Part shown: one piece after another, positions 43,624-52,551 of the stretch
Numbering within the stretch: position 1 is the first letter of the stretch
Layout: each line of letters starts with the position of its first letter
Source: CAVTUU01 sp045804965
GTDB taxonomy: Bacteria > Chloroflexota > Chloroflexia > Thermomicrobiales > UBA6265
Direction: 5' to 3'
Length of the DNA: 64,000 nucleotides
Assembly (NCBI GenBank): GCA_045804965.1
Contig: JBJMMD010000041.1
Coordinates: 74,664-138,663 of the forward strand
The notes under the pieces: model-generated
Seen by the model: the letters and a program-made list of their open reading frames with translations, nothing else
The model's database searches: none
Told to the model about the DNA's origin: nothing
Position numbers and translations under genes: made by a program

Positions 43624-45231
43624 CTAATGAATCCGCTTTGCTTGGCCGGCCCATTCCCGCTCGCGGAGGACGAACTTTTGGACTTTGCCAGTCGAGGTTT
43701 TTGGCAGTTCGCCGAATTCGACGGACTTCGGGACCTTGAAACCGGCAAGCATGGTGCGGCAATGGGCAATAATCTCATCTACTGTCGCGATGGCGCCCGG
43801 TCGGAGGGTGACAAAGGCCTTCGGGACCTCACCCCAGTAGTCGTGAGGAATCGCGACCACCGCGACCTCGAGCACGGCAGGATGCGCGTAGATCGCGCGC
43901 TCGACCTCGATCGTCGAAATGTTTTCGCCGCCGCTGATGATGATGTCCTTCTTCCGGTCGCGCAGCTCAAGGTAGCCATCCGGATGCATAACCGCGAGAT
44001 CGCCGGAGTGGAACCAGCCGCCGCGAAAGGCAACTGATGTGCCTTCTGGATCTTTGTAATAACCCTTCATCGTGTTATTGCCGCGCATGATTACTTCGCC
44101 GAGCGATTCGCCGTCGGCGGGTACATCGTTCATCTCGTCGTCAACCACACGCGCGTCGTCGGCGACGAGATAACCCACGCCTTGGCGCGCCTTCAGCCGA
44201 CTTCGCTCGGCGACGGGTAGATCGTTCCAATGCGGTTGCCACTCGCAGACGGTGTAAGGGCCGTAGACCTCGGTCAGGCCGTAAACGTGGATGATTTCCG
44301 CGCCGAGCTCTTCCATCTGCGTGATGATCTGCGGCGACGGCGGCGCGGCGGCGGTGCTGACAATCAATTTCCGTGGCAGCGGACCGCAAGTGGCCTCTGG
44401 GTGATTTGCCAAGGCGATGAGAACGGTCGGCGCGCCGCACAAGTGCGTCACGCCCGCATTTCGGATCAGGTCCCACGCCAGACCCGCGTCGAACTTTCGC
44501 AGACAGACATGGGTAGCGCCGATCGCGGTCACTGCCCATGGATAGCACCAGCCGTTGCAATGGAACATCGGCAGCGTCCACAAATAGACGCTGTCGGAGG
44601 ACATCCTCGTTTCCAGCAGCTCGCCAAGGGAGTTGAGATAGGCGCCGCGATGGGTATACATCACGCCTTTTGGCCTGCCGGTCGTACCGCTGGTGTAATC
44701 GATCGTGATGACCTCGTCTTCGTCGGCGATCGGCCAGTCGAGCGGCTCTAGGCTTCCGCCCTCGAGAAATGCTTCGTAATCCGTTCCGGCCACCGGCGAA
44801 CCGATCCCGAGGTCATCGACGGTGATGACCGTTTCCAGGGATTCGAGTTGGTCAAGAATCGGCGCGACGACCTGAGCAAGCTCGGTATCGACGATGAGCA
44901 CTTTCGCGCCCGAGTGGTTCAGAATATGGGCCACCTCGTCCGGCGCGAGACGTGTGTTGATCGCGACCAGAATCGCACCCGCGAGTGGCACGCCAAAATG
45001 AGCTTCGAGCATCTGGGGTATGTTGGGCAGGATCGCAGCGACGCGATCGCCCTTCTCGATCCCAGCGCCCTGCAATGCCGAGGCAAGGCGATGGACACGT
45101 GCCTCCATTTCCAGATAGGTCCAACTGCGTTCGCCATAAACGATGGCCGGCTTGACCCGAAAAACACTGGCGCTGCGTTGGAGAAAACGGAACGGGGTCA
45201 AGTACGAACGATAAACCTCTGGTGGGTACAT
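43624..45231 (-). CDS. Acyl-CoA ligase (AMP-forming), fatty-acid type
   Basis: A 535-residue adenylate-forming ligase that makes acyl-CoA from a carboxylic acid, ATP and CoA. P-loop-like motif YTSGTTGRPKG (about 184), A5 motif VYGLTEVYGP (about 316), A7 YHSGD-like WFHSGDLAV, A8 region LELRDRKKDIIISGGENIS and catalytic C-terminal lysine in KTSTGKVQKF are intact. Medium- to long-chain or aromatic acid; the exact acid cannot be told. ATG 45231 (a GTG precedes it by one codon). Divergent from the CoA-transferase genes with 194 bases between, which hints at a shared acid-catabolic theme. Confidence 0.93.
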   Translation of the reverse strand: MYPPEVYRSYLTPFRFLQRSASVFRVKPAIVYGERSWTYLEMEARVHRLASALQGAGIEKGDRVAAILPNIPQMLEAHFGVPLAGAILVAINTRLAPDEVAHILNHSGAKVLIVDTELAQVVAPILDQLESLETVITVDDLGIGSPVAGTDYEAFLEGGSLEPLDWPIADEDEVITIDYTSGTTGRPKGVMYTHRGAYLNSLGELLETRMSSDSVYLWTLPMFHCNGWCYPWAVTAIGATHVCLRKFDAGLAWDLIRNAGVTHLCGAPTVLIALANHPEATCGPLPRKLIVSTAAAPPSPQIITQMEELGAEIIHVYGLTEVYGPYTVCEWQPHWNDLPVAERSRLKARQGVGYLVADDARVVDDEMNDVPADGESLGEVIMRGNNTMKGYYKDPEGTSVAFRGGWFHSGDLAVMHPDGYLELRDRKKDIIISGGENISTIEVERAIYAHPAVLEVAVVAIPHDYWGEVPKAFVTLRPGAIATVDEIIAHCRTMLAGFKVPKSVEFGELPKTSTGKVQKFVLREREWAGQAKRIH

Positions 45232-45425
45232 CACGAGCTCCGGTGCATGATAACTCTTTGGGACGCGGGGCCACTTGAACGTGCGGTCTGGGCACGGTCA
45301 ACAGCTAACGCGGCCGGACGATTCCCGCAATGGCCGGTATCATAACGAAAAGCGCGCGGCCGCCGAGCGCGAAATCTGCTTCCGGCTAGTCCGAACTGCA
45401 TCTGCCAATCGGGAAGGGAGTGAGC

Positions 45426-46247
45426 ATGAATACCAAACTCATCTCTATCGGCGACGCGATCAAGTCCGTTCCCAATGGCGCGCTGTTGGCGCTCGGCGGC
45501 AACACGTTGCACCGCACGCCTTCGGCGGCGGTGCATGAGATTGTGCGCCAGGGCAAACGCGAGCTCGAGGTCGTGAAGACAGCCGGCGCGTACGACATCG
45601 ATCTCCTCGCGGGCACCGGCTGCGTCGCAGGCGTCTCGGCCGGATTCGTCGGGTTTGAGAGCCTTTTCGGGATGGCGCCGAGTTACCGGCGCGCGGTCGA
45701 GTGCGGCGACGTTACCGTCAACGAGCATGCGTGCTACAGCGTCATCGCCGGACTACGCGCGGCCATTCAAGGCGTGCCGTTTATGCCGATCGCCGGGATG
45801 ACGGGCTCCGACTTGCTCAGCGCCCGCGATTTCCGCACCGTTGCTGATCCCTACACCGGCGAATCGGTCGTCGCGATTCCGTCATTGACGCCTGATATCG
45901 CCATCATTCACGTCCAAGAAGCCGATAATCTCGGCAACGCGCGCATCTTGGGGACGCTCTTCGAGGACGTGTTGATGGCGAAGGCGGCGCGGCGTGTCAT
46001 CATCACCGCCGAGCGCATCGTCGACGGCCATGAGTTCGAATCAACCCCGAACAACGTCGTGATCCCGGCGTTCATGGTCGACGCCGTAGTCGAGGCGCCG
46101 CGCGGCGCATGGCCGTGCAGTTGCGCTGGGTACTACGACATCGATAGCACGTATCTCGGCGAGTACATCGTCGCCAGCAAGAACGAAGCGACGTTCCAGC
46201 AGTTCGTCGAACGGCGCATCTTCAATCGCGCCTCGATCGCGGCATGA
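45426..46247 (+). CDS. Class I CoA-transferase family, subunit A
   Basis: A 273-residue protein of the glutaconate CoA-transferase A-type family. Features: ISIGDAIKSVPNGALLALGG (about 5-24), VCVAGVSAGFVGFESLFG region, and PDIAIIHVQEADNLGNARI. It overlaps the next gene by four bases (ATGA), forming the usual A-B pair. Best judged as a glutaconate/3-oxoacid-type transferase or an IpdAB-like hydrolase; see the B subunit for the missing glutamate. GGGAG precedes ATG 45426. Confidence 0.85.
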   Translation: MNTKLISIGDAIKSVPNGALLALGGNTLHRTPSAAVHEIVRQGKRELEVVKTAGAYDIDLLAGTGCVAGVSAGFVGFESLFGMAPSYRRAVECGDVTVNEHACYSVIAGLRAAIQGVPFMPIAGMTGSDLLSARDFRTVADPYTGESVVAIPSLTPDIAIIHVQEADNLGNARILGTLFEDVLMAKAARRVIITAERIVDGHEFESTPNNVVIPAFMVDAVVEAPRGAWPCSCAGYYDIDSTYLGEYIVASKNEATFQQFVERRIFNRASIAA

Positions 46248-46978
46248 CGACGATCGCCCCGGAGACCCTGCGAGCCCGGGAGATCATGGCCGTTTCCCTC
46301 GCGCGATTGATGCGAAACGGCGAAACGGTGTTCCATGGGGTCGCCTCGCCCCTACCGATGGTGGCGGTGCTGATGGCGCAACGGCTCCACGCCCCGAATC
46401 TGGTCTATCTCAATATCACCGGTTCAACCGACCCCGCGCCTGAACAGTTGCCGATTTCCACTGTCGATCCCAAGCTGCTTAAGGGCACACGATCGATGGT
46501 GACGTTGACCGATCTCTTCGATCTCGCCGCCCGCGGTCGCCTCGACGTGGCCTTTTTGAGTGGCGTGCAGATCGACGCCCAAGGCCGGGTCAACATGAGC
46601 GTGATCGGCGACTTCAGGCAGCCAAAGATCAGACTCCCAGGCGGCGCCGGGAGCGCGGCCCTGATGCCTTCCGCGCGCAGAACGATCTTATGGCGGGCGC
46701 GGCACGATCCGCGGGTGTTTGTGCCCAAGCTCGACTTCGTCACCGCCCAGGGCAACGTCGATCGCGTGGTCACACCCCTCTGCATCTTTCGACGTCGTGA
46801 CGCCAAGCTGGTCGTCGAGAGTATCCACCCGGGTGTATCCCCACGACAGCTCATCGCCGCCACCGGGTTCACGATCGAGGTCGAAGAGAGCACGCTCGTG
46901 ACGCCCGCGCCAACTGCGCCGGAGTTAGCGGCGTTACATGCAGTCGATCCTGAAGGCGTGAGTTTCAGCGAATTCTAG
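46244..46978 (+). CDS. Class I CoA-transferase family, subunit B
   Basis: A 244-residue partner of the A subunit. Blocks: AVSLARLMRNGETVFHGVAS, DLFDLAARGRLDVAFLSGVQ, GNVDRVVTPLCIFRR and IHPGVSPRQLIAATGF. Where the family's catalytic glutamate normally stands before a Gly (E-x-G type), the sequence reads NITGST (about 57-62), with no Glu. This is the arrangement I associate with the hydrolase-like IpdAB branch rather than a true transferase. No degradation pathway genes other than the acyl-CoA ligase are visible. Confidence 0.83.
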   Translation: MTTIAPETLRAREIMAVSLARLMRNGETVFHGVASPLPMVAVLMAQRLHAPNLVYLNITGSTDPAPEQLPISTVDPKLLKGTRSMVTLTDLFDLAARGRLDVAFLSGVQIDAQGRVNMSVIGDFRQPKIRLPGGAGSAALMPSARRTILWRARHDPRVFVPKLDFVTAQGNVDRVVTPLCIFRRRDAKLVVESIHPGVSPRQLIAATGFTIEVEESTLVTPAPTAPELAALHAVDPEGVSFSEF

Positions 46979-47574
46979 GGGACCTTCAAGCGCGCTTCGC
47001 CGCGGCGTGGCGTGAATCTTGCGCATTTCGCAAGAACGATCAGGGAATGAATGCACGATCGAGATTTCGACGCGTCCGAACTGGCGGATATATAGGCGGA
47101 ATTAGGTAATTCATTGCGCTATCGGCCTAATTAACCGACTCTGCTGTGGTTGCTTTATGCAGTTAACAGCAGTACGATATTTGGCGGATGTTGCGGGCCG
47201 CCTGATGGGAGACGACCGCCCTCGTGACTTGGCCGCTCCGTGGACGCCAAGTCTCCACGTGAAAGGAATCGTGAAAGGAATGTCCCCTCTGACCTCAATG
47301 CAAGAGCCTGCGCCGCGACCAAGCCGTGTGATCGCCGAGGCACTCGTGGGGCGGTATGGACCACGCAAAATCACCGCACAGGCGTCATCGCTGGGATTGC
47401 CGCGCCAGTTGACCGATGCAATTCTGAAAGCCTGCACTGCGACGGCGATCGACAGTTCCAGCAGTCGCAGTAAGTCACCTATCTCGGCGCAGTAACAATT
47501 CAGCGTTCAACGACGAGAACGGCGGTCGGAGATCATCCCCAGGCCGCCGAAGTTTTTTGATCAAGTGCATGGAC
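46979..47574. other. Intergenic region, no supported gene
   Basis: About 600 bases between a plus and a minus gene end. An open frame at 47157-47495 (112 codons) has no family similarity, no clear start signal and unlikely composition. There is a short direct repeat GTGAAAGGAAT at 47261 and 47271. A palindrome-like TAATTAACC stretch lies near 47130. Confidence 0.4.
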
Positions 47575-48066
47575 TCAGTCGAGTCGCAGTGGTTCGACGG
47601 GGATATCGCCCTCGATGATCCGAGCGACCAGCTCAACTAGACCCGAGGGGATGATTCGTTCCTGCGCGGCGCGAAGTGCATTAATCTCCCACCATCGATG
47701 ATCACGATAGGCGCCTCGCTCGAACTCGCCCATATTGTCAAGCGTGACGATTGTATTCGGCAAACGAATCAAGTAAAAGCGGTCGTGCGCCTGAATGGTC
47801 TCGCCTGACCAATCGAGCACCGGTTCACAGATCGCGACGAGCGGTCCCGGCTCGATTCCCGCAATCCCGGTCTCTTCCCAAAGCTCGCGACGCGCGGCGT
47901 CCTCGTGGCTTTCACCCTCTTCAACTCCACCGCCTGGCGTAATCCACGCGATCAACCATGGATTGAGGTCGTTAACCCGATTCACGGTTGCATCCTCGAC
48001 TTTGAACAACAAAACACGATTACTGTTATCGAGCAAAATGAGCCGAGACGTGCGCCTGATCCTCAT
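47575..48066 (-). CDS. NUDIX hydrolase
   Basis: A 163-residue pyrophosphohydrolase. The NUDIX box runs from about residue 45 to 67, with GGGVEEGESHED, then REL-x-EETG, matching G-x5-E-x7-REU-x-EE-x-GU. N-terminal RLILLDNSNRVLLFK is typical. ATG 48066 is preferred to an upstream start at 48102 because the family begins at MRIRRTSRLI. Substrate unknown. Convergent with the CoA-transferase operon. Confidence 0.9.
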   Translation of the reverse strand: MRIRRTSRLILLDNSNRVLLFKVEDATVNRVNDLNPWLIAWITPGGGVEEGESHEDAARRELWEETGIAGIEPGPLVAICEPVLDWSGETIQAHDRFYLIRLPNTIVTLDNMGEFERGAYRDHRWWEINALRAAQERIIPSGLVELVARIIEGDIPVEPLRLD

Positions 48067-48152
48067 AATTTCTCCATCACTGCATCCCTGGCGTAGAAGC
48101 ATTATGAGGTAGGAGAGATGATGTTTGAGCTAGCTTGAAAATCCTTCGCTCA

Positions 48153-48222
48153 CTACGCGGCTGCGGCGCGTGCTTAGAAAACTCCGAATTGAACGTACAA
48201 AGCCGGCTTAAGTCCAGCTGAC
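48153..48222. repeat. Repeat related to the 10.8-kb element
   Basis: CTACGCGGCTGCGGCGCGTG (48153-48172) differs from 10825-10844 by one base. Further along, ACAAAGCCGGCTTAAGTCCA (from about 48197) resembles the second half of the RAYT-type repeat. Confidence 0.5.
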
Positions 48223-48239
48223 AAGGGTCGGCGTCTGCG

Positions 48240-48482
48240 GTGCAACTCGGCAAAGAATCGAACAAGTTCGAGGAGGTCAAGGCGGGACTTGAGCACGATC
48301 CCGAGTCGATCTGGACGGTATATGCTGATCCGAGACGCGATCAGTGGGAGACGGAGCTCCTACCTATACTCAAGAAAATGCGGCTCGCGGACATTGCAGC
48401 CGGGATCGGTCTTAGTGAGCGGCGATTCGGGCGATTCGAAATGGCCTTGTACGTCCTAGAGCTCGTGTGCGAGACGTGTTGA
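48240..48482 (+). CDS. Small HTH-like protein, probable fragment
   Basis: An 80-residue frame from GTG 48240. Its region LLPILKKMRLADIAAGIGLS (about 41-60) resembles the VLPQLRKVRLSEIRRAVGIS block of the zinc-ribbon/HTH remnant at 54741, so the two are likely related DNA-binding pieces. The upstream zinc-ribbon half is missing here, which suggests a fragment. The last 15 residues differ. Evidence for expression is weak. Confidence 0.45.
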   Translation: MQLGKESNKFEEVKAGLEHDPESIWTVYADPRRDQWETELLPILKKMRLADIAAGIGLSERRFGRFEMALYVLELVCETC

Positions 48483-48782
48483 TTCGCCTAGCAGGGCTCT
48501 CCAATCGGCCACTAAGGGCAACTAAAGCAACTTAATGAACTTTGTTCGGGTCATCGGCGCCGGTTTCGCGGCCTCCTACACTCAACGTCTAAATCGCAGT
48601 GGACTCAGGGTGTGGTTCCCCGACCGTCCTGCCCCAATTATTCGGTCCACGGTTTATGAGAGTCCGACCTCCGGATTTTCGCCTACCCAACCGGGCAACC
48701 CGGTCGCCGCGGGTCGGCGTTTCGTTGACGGCATTCGGGCGATAGGCCATTATCCGCCCGCGGAAGGGCCGGAAGGACCGCT
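48483..48782. other. Intergenic region upstream of sensor kinase
   Basis: No gene seen. It should contain the promoter of the kinase/regulator pair. No clear -35/-10 pair was identified. Confidence 0.35.
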
Positions 48783-49988
48783 ATGGCGCCGGAGGCAAAC
48801 AAAGCGTATCGGAACGACGCTCCGGTCGCGATCGAGGCAAAGAAGGAGGCCGCACGTGAACTCGCCGCGCTGACGGGTATCGCCGATGCGTTGGGCAGTT
48901 CGATCGACCTGCCCCAAGCCCTGGCGCGGACGCTCGCCCTGGTCGCCGACCTGCTCGGTCTCCAGACCGGTTGGATTTGGCTGCTCGATCCAGAGTCGCA
49001 GCAGTTCTATCTCGCCGCCGCACAGAATCTTCCGCCCTACCTGCAAGAACCGGTGCGGATGAGCGGTCGCTGGTGCCAGTGCACCGACTCGTTTCGCCGT
49101 GGCGAGCTCATGCCGACGAACATCGACGTCCTCGAATGCACCCGGCTTCGACCCGCCGTCCTCGCGCACGCTTCGGACGAGACCCTCGGTCTGCGCTACC
49201 ACGCGAGTGTCCCGCTCACGTTTCAGGAGCGGAAACTCGGCATCATCAACGTAGCCGGACCCTCCTGGCGGGAATTGACCGACGAGGAACTCGGCTTGCT
49301 CTCGGCGATCGCCTACCAGGCCGGACTCGCAGTCGAGCGGGCCCGGCTGGCCGAGGAGAGCCGGCGGCTCGCGCGGGCCGAGGAACGCGGCCGCATCGCG
49401 CGGGAGATCCACGACACGCTGGCGCAGGGGTTGACCGCGATCGCCCTCGACGTCGAGGGCGCGCTCCGACATCTGGACGACCATCCTGAGCGATCCCGTC
49501 AGCGTCTGGATCGGGCCCTGGCAGCCGCGCGCGAGAATCTCGAAGCGGCGCGCCGCTCGGTGCTCGACCTGCGCGCCGCACCGCTCGCCGATCGGCCGCT
49601 CGCCGGGGCGCTGGCCGCGCTCGCCCGCGGCTTCACGTCGGAGACGGGTGTCCAGGCGCCGGTTCGGGTCGAGGGTGAGACCGTGCTGCCGCCGCACGTC
49701 GAGGCGGAACTGTTCCGAATCGCCCAGGAAGCGCTGGTAAACGTCCGTAAGCACTCGCAAGCGACTGGGGTCGAGATCGCCTTGCGGGCGACGCCGCGGC
49801 ACGTCGTCATGATCATCCTCGACAACGGCGTGGGATTCGAGGTGCGGCGCCCGACCTCCGGGCATTACGGCATTCTCGGTATGCGGGAACGGGCGAAACT
49901 GCTGGGAGGCAGGCTTCGCGTCGAGAGCCGGCCCGGACGTGGCACGAGGATTACCGCTCGGGTACCCCTGGCGGAGGCAGCTTCATGA
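48783..49988 (+). CDS. GAF-domain sensor histidine kinase, NarL/DegS class
   Basis: A 401-residue kinase without a membrane helix, so cytosolic. Residues about 30-185 form a GAF-like sensor domain containing RWCQCTDSF (Cys98, Cys100) and NIDVLECTRL (Cys119). The HisKA_3 segment has the phosphoacceptor His210 in AREIHDTLAQGL, followed by a HATPase domain (about 290-395) with DNGVGFEV and GILGMRERAKLLGG. The cysteine trio may hold a metal, heme or Fe-S group. Overlaps the regulator start by four bases. RBS GGAAGG lies upstream of ATG 48783. Confidence 0.92.
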   Translation: MAPEANKAYRNDAPVAIEAKKEAARELAALTGIADALGSSIDLPQALARTLALVADLLGLQTGWIWLLDPESQQFYLAAAQNLPPYLQEPVRMSGRWCQCTDSFRRGELMPTNIDVLECTRLRPAVLAHASDETLGLRYHASVPLTFQERKLGIINVAGPSWRELTDEELGLLSAIAYQAGLAVERARLAEESRRLARAEERGRIAREIHDTLAQGLTAIALDVEGALRHLDDHPERSRQRLDRALAAARENLEAARRSVLDLRAAPLADRPLAGALAALARGFTSETGVQAPVRVEGETVLPPHVEAELFRIAQEALVNVRKHSQATGVEIALRATPRHVVMIILDNGVGFEVRRPTSGHYGILGMRERAKLLGGRLRVESRPGRGTRITARVPLAEAAS

Positions 49989-50617
49989 TCCGGGTCGCGG
50001 TCGTCGACGACCACCCCATCGTGCGACAGGGTCTGGTCTCGGCCCTCGACGACGAGGCCGATTTCGAGGTGGTCGGCAGCGCGACGTCGGCCGAAGAGGC
50101 GTTCTCCCTGGTCGAATCCCTCCGACCGGACGTCGTTCTTCTCGACCTGGAACTGCCGGGGATGTCGGGCGTCGAGGCGATCCCCCGCCTGACCGAGCTC
50201 AATCCCGCAGGCCGCGTGCTCGTCTTCACGGCCTACGAAACCGATGAGCGCGTGCTGGGAGCTATCAGGTCGGGCGCGAAGGGGTACCTGCTGAAGGGCG
50301 CGACGGCGGATGAGATCGCCCGGTCCGTTCGTATCGTCGCCGCCGGCGGATCGGCCCTGGCACCGCGGGTGGCTGCTCGGTTGGTGGACGAGATCGCCGG
50401 TCCGCGCGGTGCCGGCCCCCTGAGCGCGCGCGAGCGCGAGGTCCTCCGCCTGATCGCCCAGGGCTTACCCAGCAAACAGGTTGCCCAGGTCCTGAACATC
50501 AGCGAGCGCACCGTGAAGTTCCACGTCTCCTCCCTCTTGCGGAAGCTGGGCGCCGACAACCGAGCCCAGGCGGTCGCGCTCGCCGCCGAACGCGGATTGT
50601 TGGAAGCCCTCCGGTAA
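49985..50617 (+). CDS. NarL/FixJ-family response regulator
   Basis: A 210-residue regulator. Receiver domain with acidic pocket Asp8-Asp9 and phosphoacceptor Asp54 (VLLDLELPG), conserved Thr and Lys (VFTAYE, GYLLKGA). C-terminal LuxR-type HTH from about 138 (LSAREREVLRLIAQGLPSKQ, ISERTVKFHVSSLLRKLG). Paired with the kinase by ATGA overlap. Targets unknown; the SDR-QueA-VOC genes just downstream are candidates only by position. Confidence 0.94.
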   Translation: MIRVAVVDDHPIVRQGLVSALDDEADFEVVGSATSAEEAFSLVESLRPDVVLLDLELPGMSGVEAIPRLTELNPAGRVLVFTAYETDERVLGAIRSGAKGYLLKGATADEIARSVRIVAAGGSALAPRVAARLVDEIAGPRGAGPLSAREREVLRLIAQGLPSKQVAQVLNISERTVKFHVSSLLRKLGADNRAQAVALAAERGLLEALR

Positions 50618-50781
50618 GGATGGGCCGCACCTCGCTCTCCTCCCACCTGTCCGGAAGGACAGGTCCGCACCTGTCCCGCGACCCGATGCTGACGAGCCTT
50701 GCCCAACACAATACTGTCAATCGCCTCGTCGATCGAATTGCTTCGTTGCATCGACGGACATAGCGGAACGGGAATCGAAAG

Positions 50782-51519
50782 ATGGAATCACAGCAACAGG
50801 TTGCACTCGTCACCGGCGCCTCGCGCGGTTTGGGACTCGAAGTCGCTCGTCTCCTCGCCCGCCGGGGGATGCCTCTGATCCTGACCGCGCGAGGCGAACC
50901 GGCCCTCGCGACCGCCGCCGCCGAATTGAGAGGACTCACCGACTTGGTCGCGCTGGCGGGCGACATTGCGGACCCGGAGCACGTCGAGCGCCTGATCCGC
51001 CACGGCTATGACCGCTTCGGCAGGATCGACGTGCTCGTCAACAGCGCCTCGTCGATCGGCCCCAGTCCGATGCCGGTCCTCGAGGAGTATCCGCTCGACA
51101 CCCTCGCCGAGGTCTTCCGCGTCAACGTCCTCGCACCGCTCCACCTCATCCAGCGGGTGCTGCCCCGGATGCGCGAGCGGGGGACCGGTCTGATCCTCAA
51201 CATAACATCGGACGCCGCGGTCAATGCCTACCCGACCTGGGGCGGCTACGGCGCCAGCAAGGCGGCACTGGAGCAGATCTCACGGGTGCTCGCGGTGGAG
51301 CTTGCCGGGAGCGGCGTGCGGGTCTACGCGGTCGATCCCGGCGACATGAACACCCAGATGCACCGCGAGGCGGAGCCGAACGTCGATCTCTCGCACCTTC
51401 CCGGTCCCGAGGTGCCTGCGCCCGCCATCGTGCGCTTGGTCGAAGAGGAGTCGGCGCCGTCTGGGCGATTCGAAGCCCTGCAGTTGGTGATGGTAAAAGC
51501 CGGCGGAGGACGGCGATGA
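50782..51519 (+). CDS. SDR-family oxidoreductase
   Basis: A 245-residue SDR. TGASRGLGLE (about 11-20), NSAS (about 88, in place of NNAG), catalytic NITSDAA Ser, YGASK with Tyr and Lys, and VDPGDMNT are kept. Overlaps the next gene by four bases, so it is coupled to the QueA-like protein. Role therefore may be in modification of the same, unknown substrate. Start ATG 50782; the leader before it shows no clear ribosome-binding site (GGAATCG). Confidence 0.87.
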   Translation: MESQQQVALVTGASRGLGLEVARLLARRGMPLILTARGEPALATAAAELRGLTDLVALAGDIADPEHVERLIRHGYDRFGRIDVLVNSASSIGPSPMPVLEEYPLDTLAEVFRVNVLAPLHLIQRVLPRMRERGTGLILNITSDAAVNAYPTWGGYGASKAALEQISRVLAVELAGSGVRVYAVDPGDMNTQMHREAEPNVDLSHLPGPEVPAPAIVRLVEEESAPSGRFEALQLVMVKAGGGRR

Positions 51520-52535
51520 TCGCCGCGGAATCCCTGCTAACTTTCACCCTGCCGCCCGAGTTGGAGGCCAGCAGCCCGCCCGAGGCGCGGGGTCTCCGTC
51601 GCGACCAGGTGCGGTTGCTCGTCAGCTACCGGAGCGACGATCGGCTCGTCCACGCTTCGTTCCGCGACGTCCCCGATTTCGTCTGTTCCGGTGATCTGCT
51701 GGTAGCCAACGACTCTGCAACGCTGCCGGCGGCACTGGTCGCCCACCGCAGCGACGGAGCCGAGATCCGTCTCCACCTCTCGACGCACCTGCAAGGCTGG
51801 CTCTGGGTCGTCGAACCGAGGGAGTCGGTCGCCGCCGTCGGCGAAACGCTGGCCCTCCCCGATGCGGGGAAGGCCACCTTCCTTGCGCCTTATGCCGATT
51901 CCCGACGGTTGTGGATCGCCCAGCTCAACCTTCCGTCCCCCGTTGGCGAGTACCTTGGGACGTGGGGTCGGCCGATCACCTACGATTACGTGCCCGGTTC
52001 CTGGCCGATCGAGATGTACCAGACGATATACGCCCGGGAACCCGGCTCGGCCGAGATGCCCTCCGCCGGGCGGGCGTTCAGCCCCGACGTCTTGGAACGA
52101 CTCGCCCACGCCGGCGTCGGGTTCGCGACCTTGACGCTGCAGACCGGTGTAGCGAGTCTGGAGAGTCACGAACCGCCCTATGCCGAACCTTATGTCGTTC
52201 CGGCGGCGACGGCCGAGGCGGTCAATGCGGCGAAGGCGGCTGGGCGGCGAGTCATCGCCGTCGGCACGACGGTCGTGCGGGCACTCGAAAGCGCGGTCGA
52301 CGAGCGGGGACGGGTGATCGCCAGCCGAGATTGGACCGATCTCATTGTCACTCCCGAGCGCGGGGTGCGGGTCGTGGACGGATTGCTCACCGGGTTCCAT
52401 GAGCCGAAGGCATCCCACCTGGCGATGCTGGAAGCGATCGCCGGCCGATCGCACTTGGAAACGGCCTACGCGGCGGCCCTCGCCGGCCGCTACCTCTGGC
52501 ACGAATTCGGTGATCTGCACCTCATCCTTCCATAG
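51516..52535 (+). CDS. QueA-like SAM:ribosyltransferase-isomerase paralogue
   Basis: A 339-residue protein with the QueA fold: LLTFTLPPELEASSPPEARG, VPDFVCSGDLLVANDSATLP, then YQTIYAREPGSAEMPSAGRAF and RRVIAVGTTVVRALESA. Canonical QueA has PTAGLHF and LHVGLGTF where this one has PSAGRAF and LQTGVASLES, and NNTRVIPAR reads NDSATLPAA. These changes fall in conserved blocks, so it is probably a divergent relative, not the housekeeping queuosine enzyme. Coupled to an SDR and followed by a VOC protein. Annotation as queA would be risky. Confidence 0.8.
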   Translation: MIAAESLLTFTLPPELEASSPPEARGLRRDQVRLLVSYRSDDRLVHASFRDVPDFVCSGDLLVANDSATLPAALVAHRSDGAEIRLHLSTHLQGWLWVVEPRESVAAVGETLALPDAGKATFLAPYADSRRLWIAQLNLPSPVGEYLGTWGRPITYDYVPGSWPIEMYQTIYAREPGSAEMPSAGRAFSPDVLERLAHAGVGFATLTLQTGVASLESHEPPYAEPYVVPAATAEAVNAAKAAGRRVIAVGTTVVRALESAVDERGRVIASRDWTDLIVTPERGVRVVDGLLTGFHEPKASHLAMLEAIAGRSHLETAYAAALAGRYLWHEFGDLHLILP

Positions 52536-52551
52536 GGTACAACGAAGGTCG

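Noticed and set aside
47157..47495. 112-codon open frame
   Set aside because: No ribosome-binding site, no family pattern, composition unlike neighbours.
51516..52535. Housekeeping QueA
   Set aside because: Changes in normally invariant blocks and the SDR coupling make this name unsafe; kept as QueA-like.
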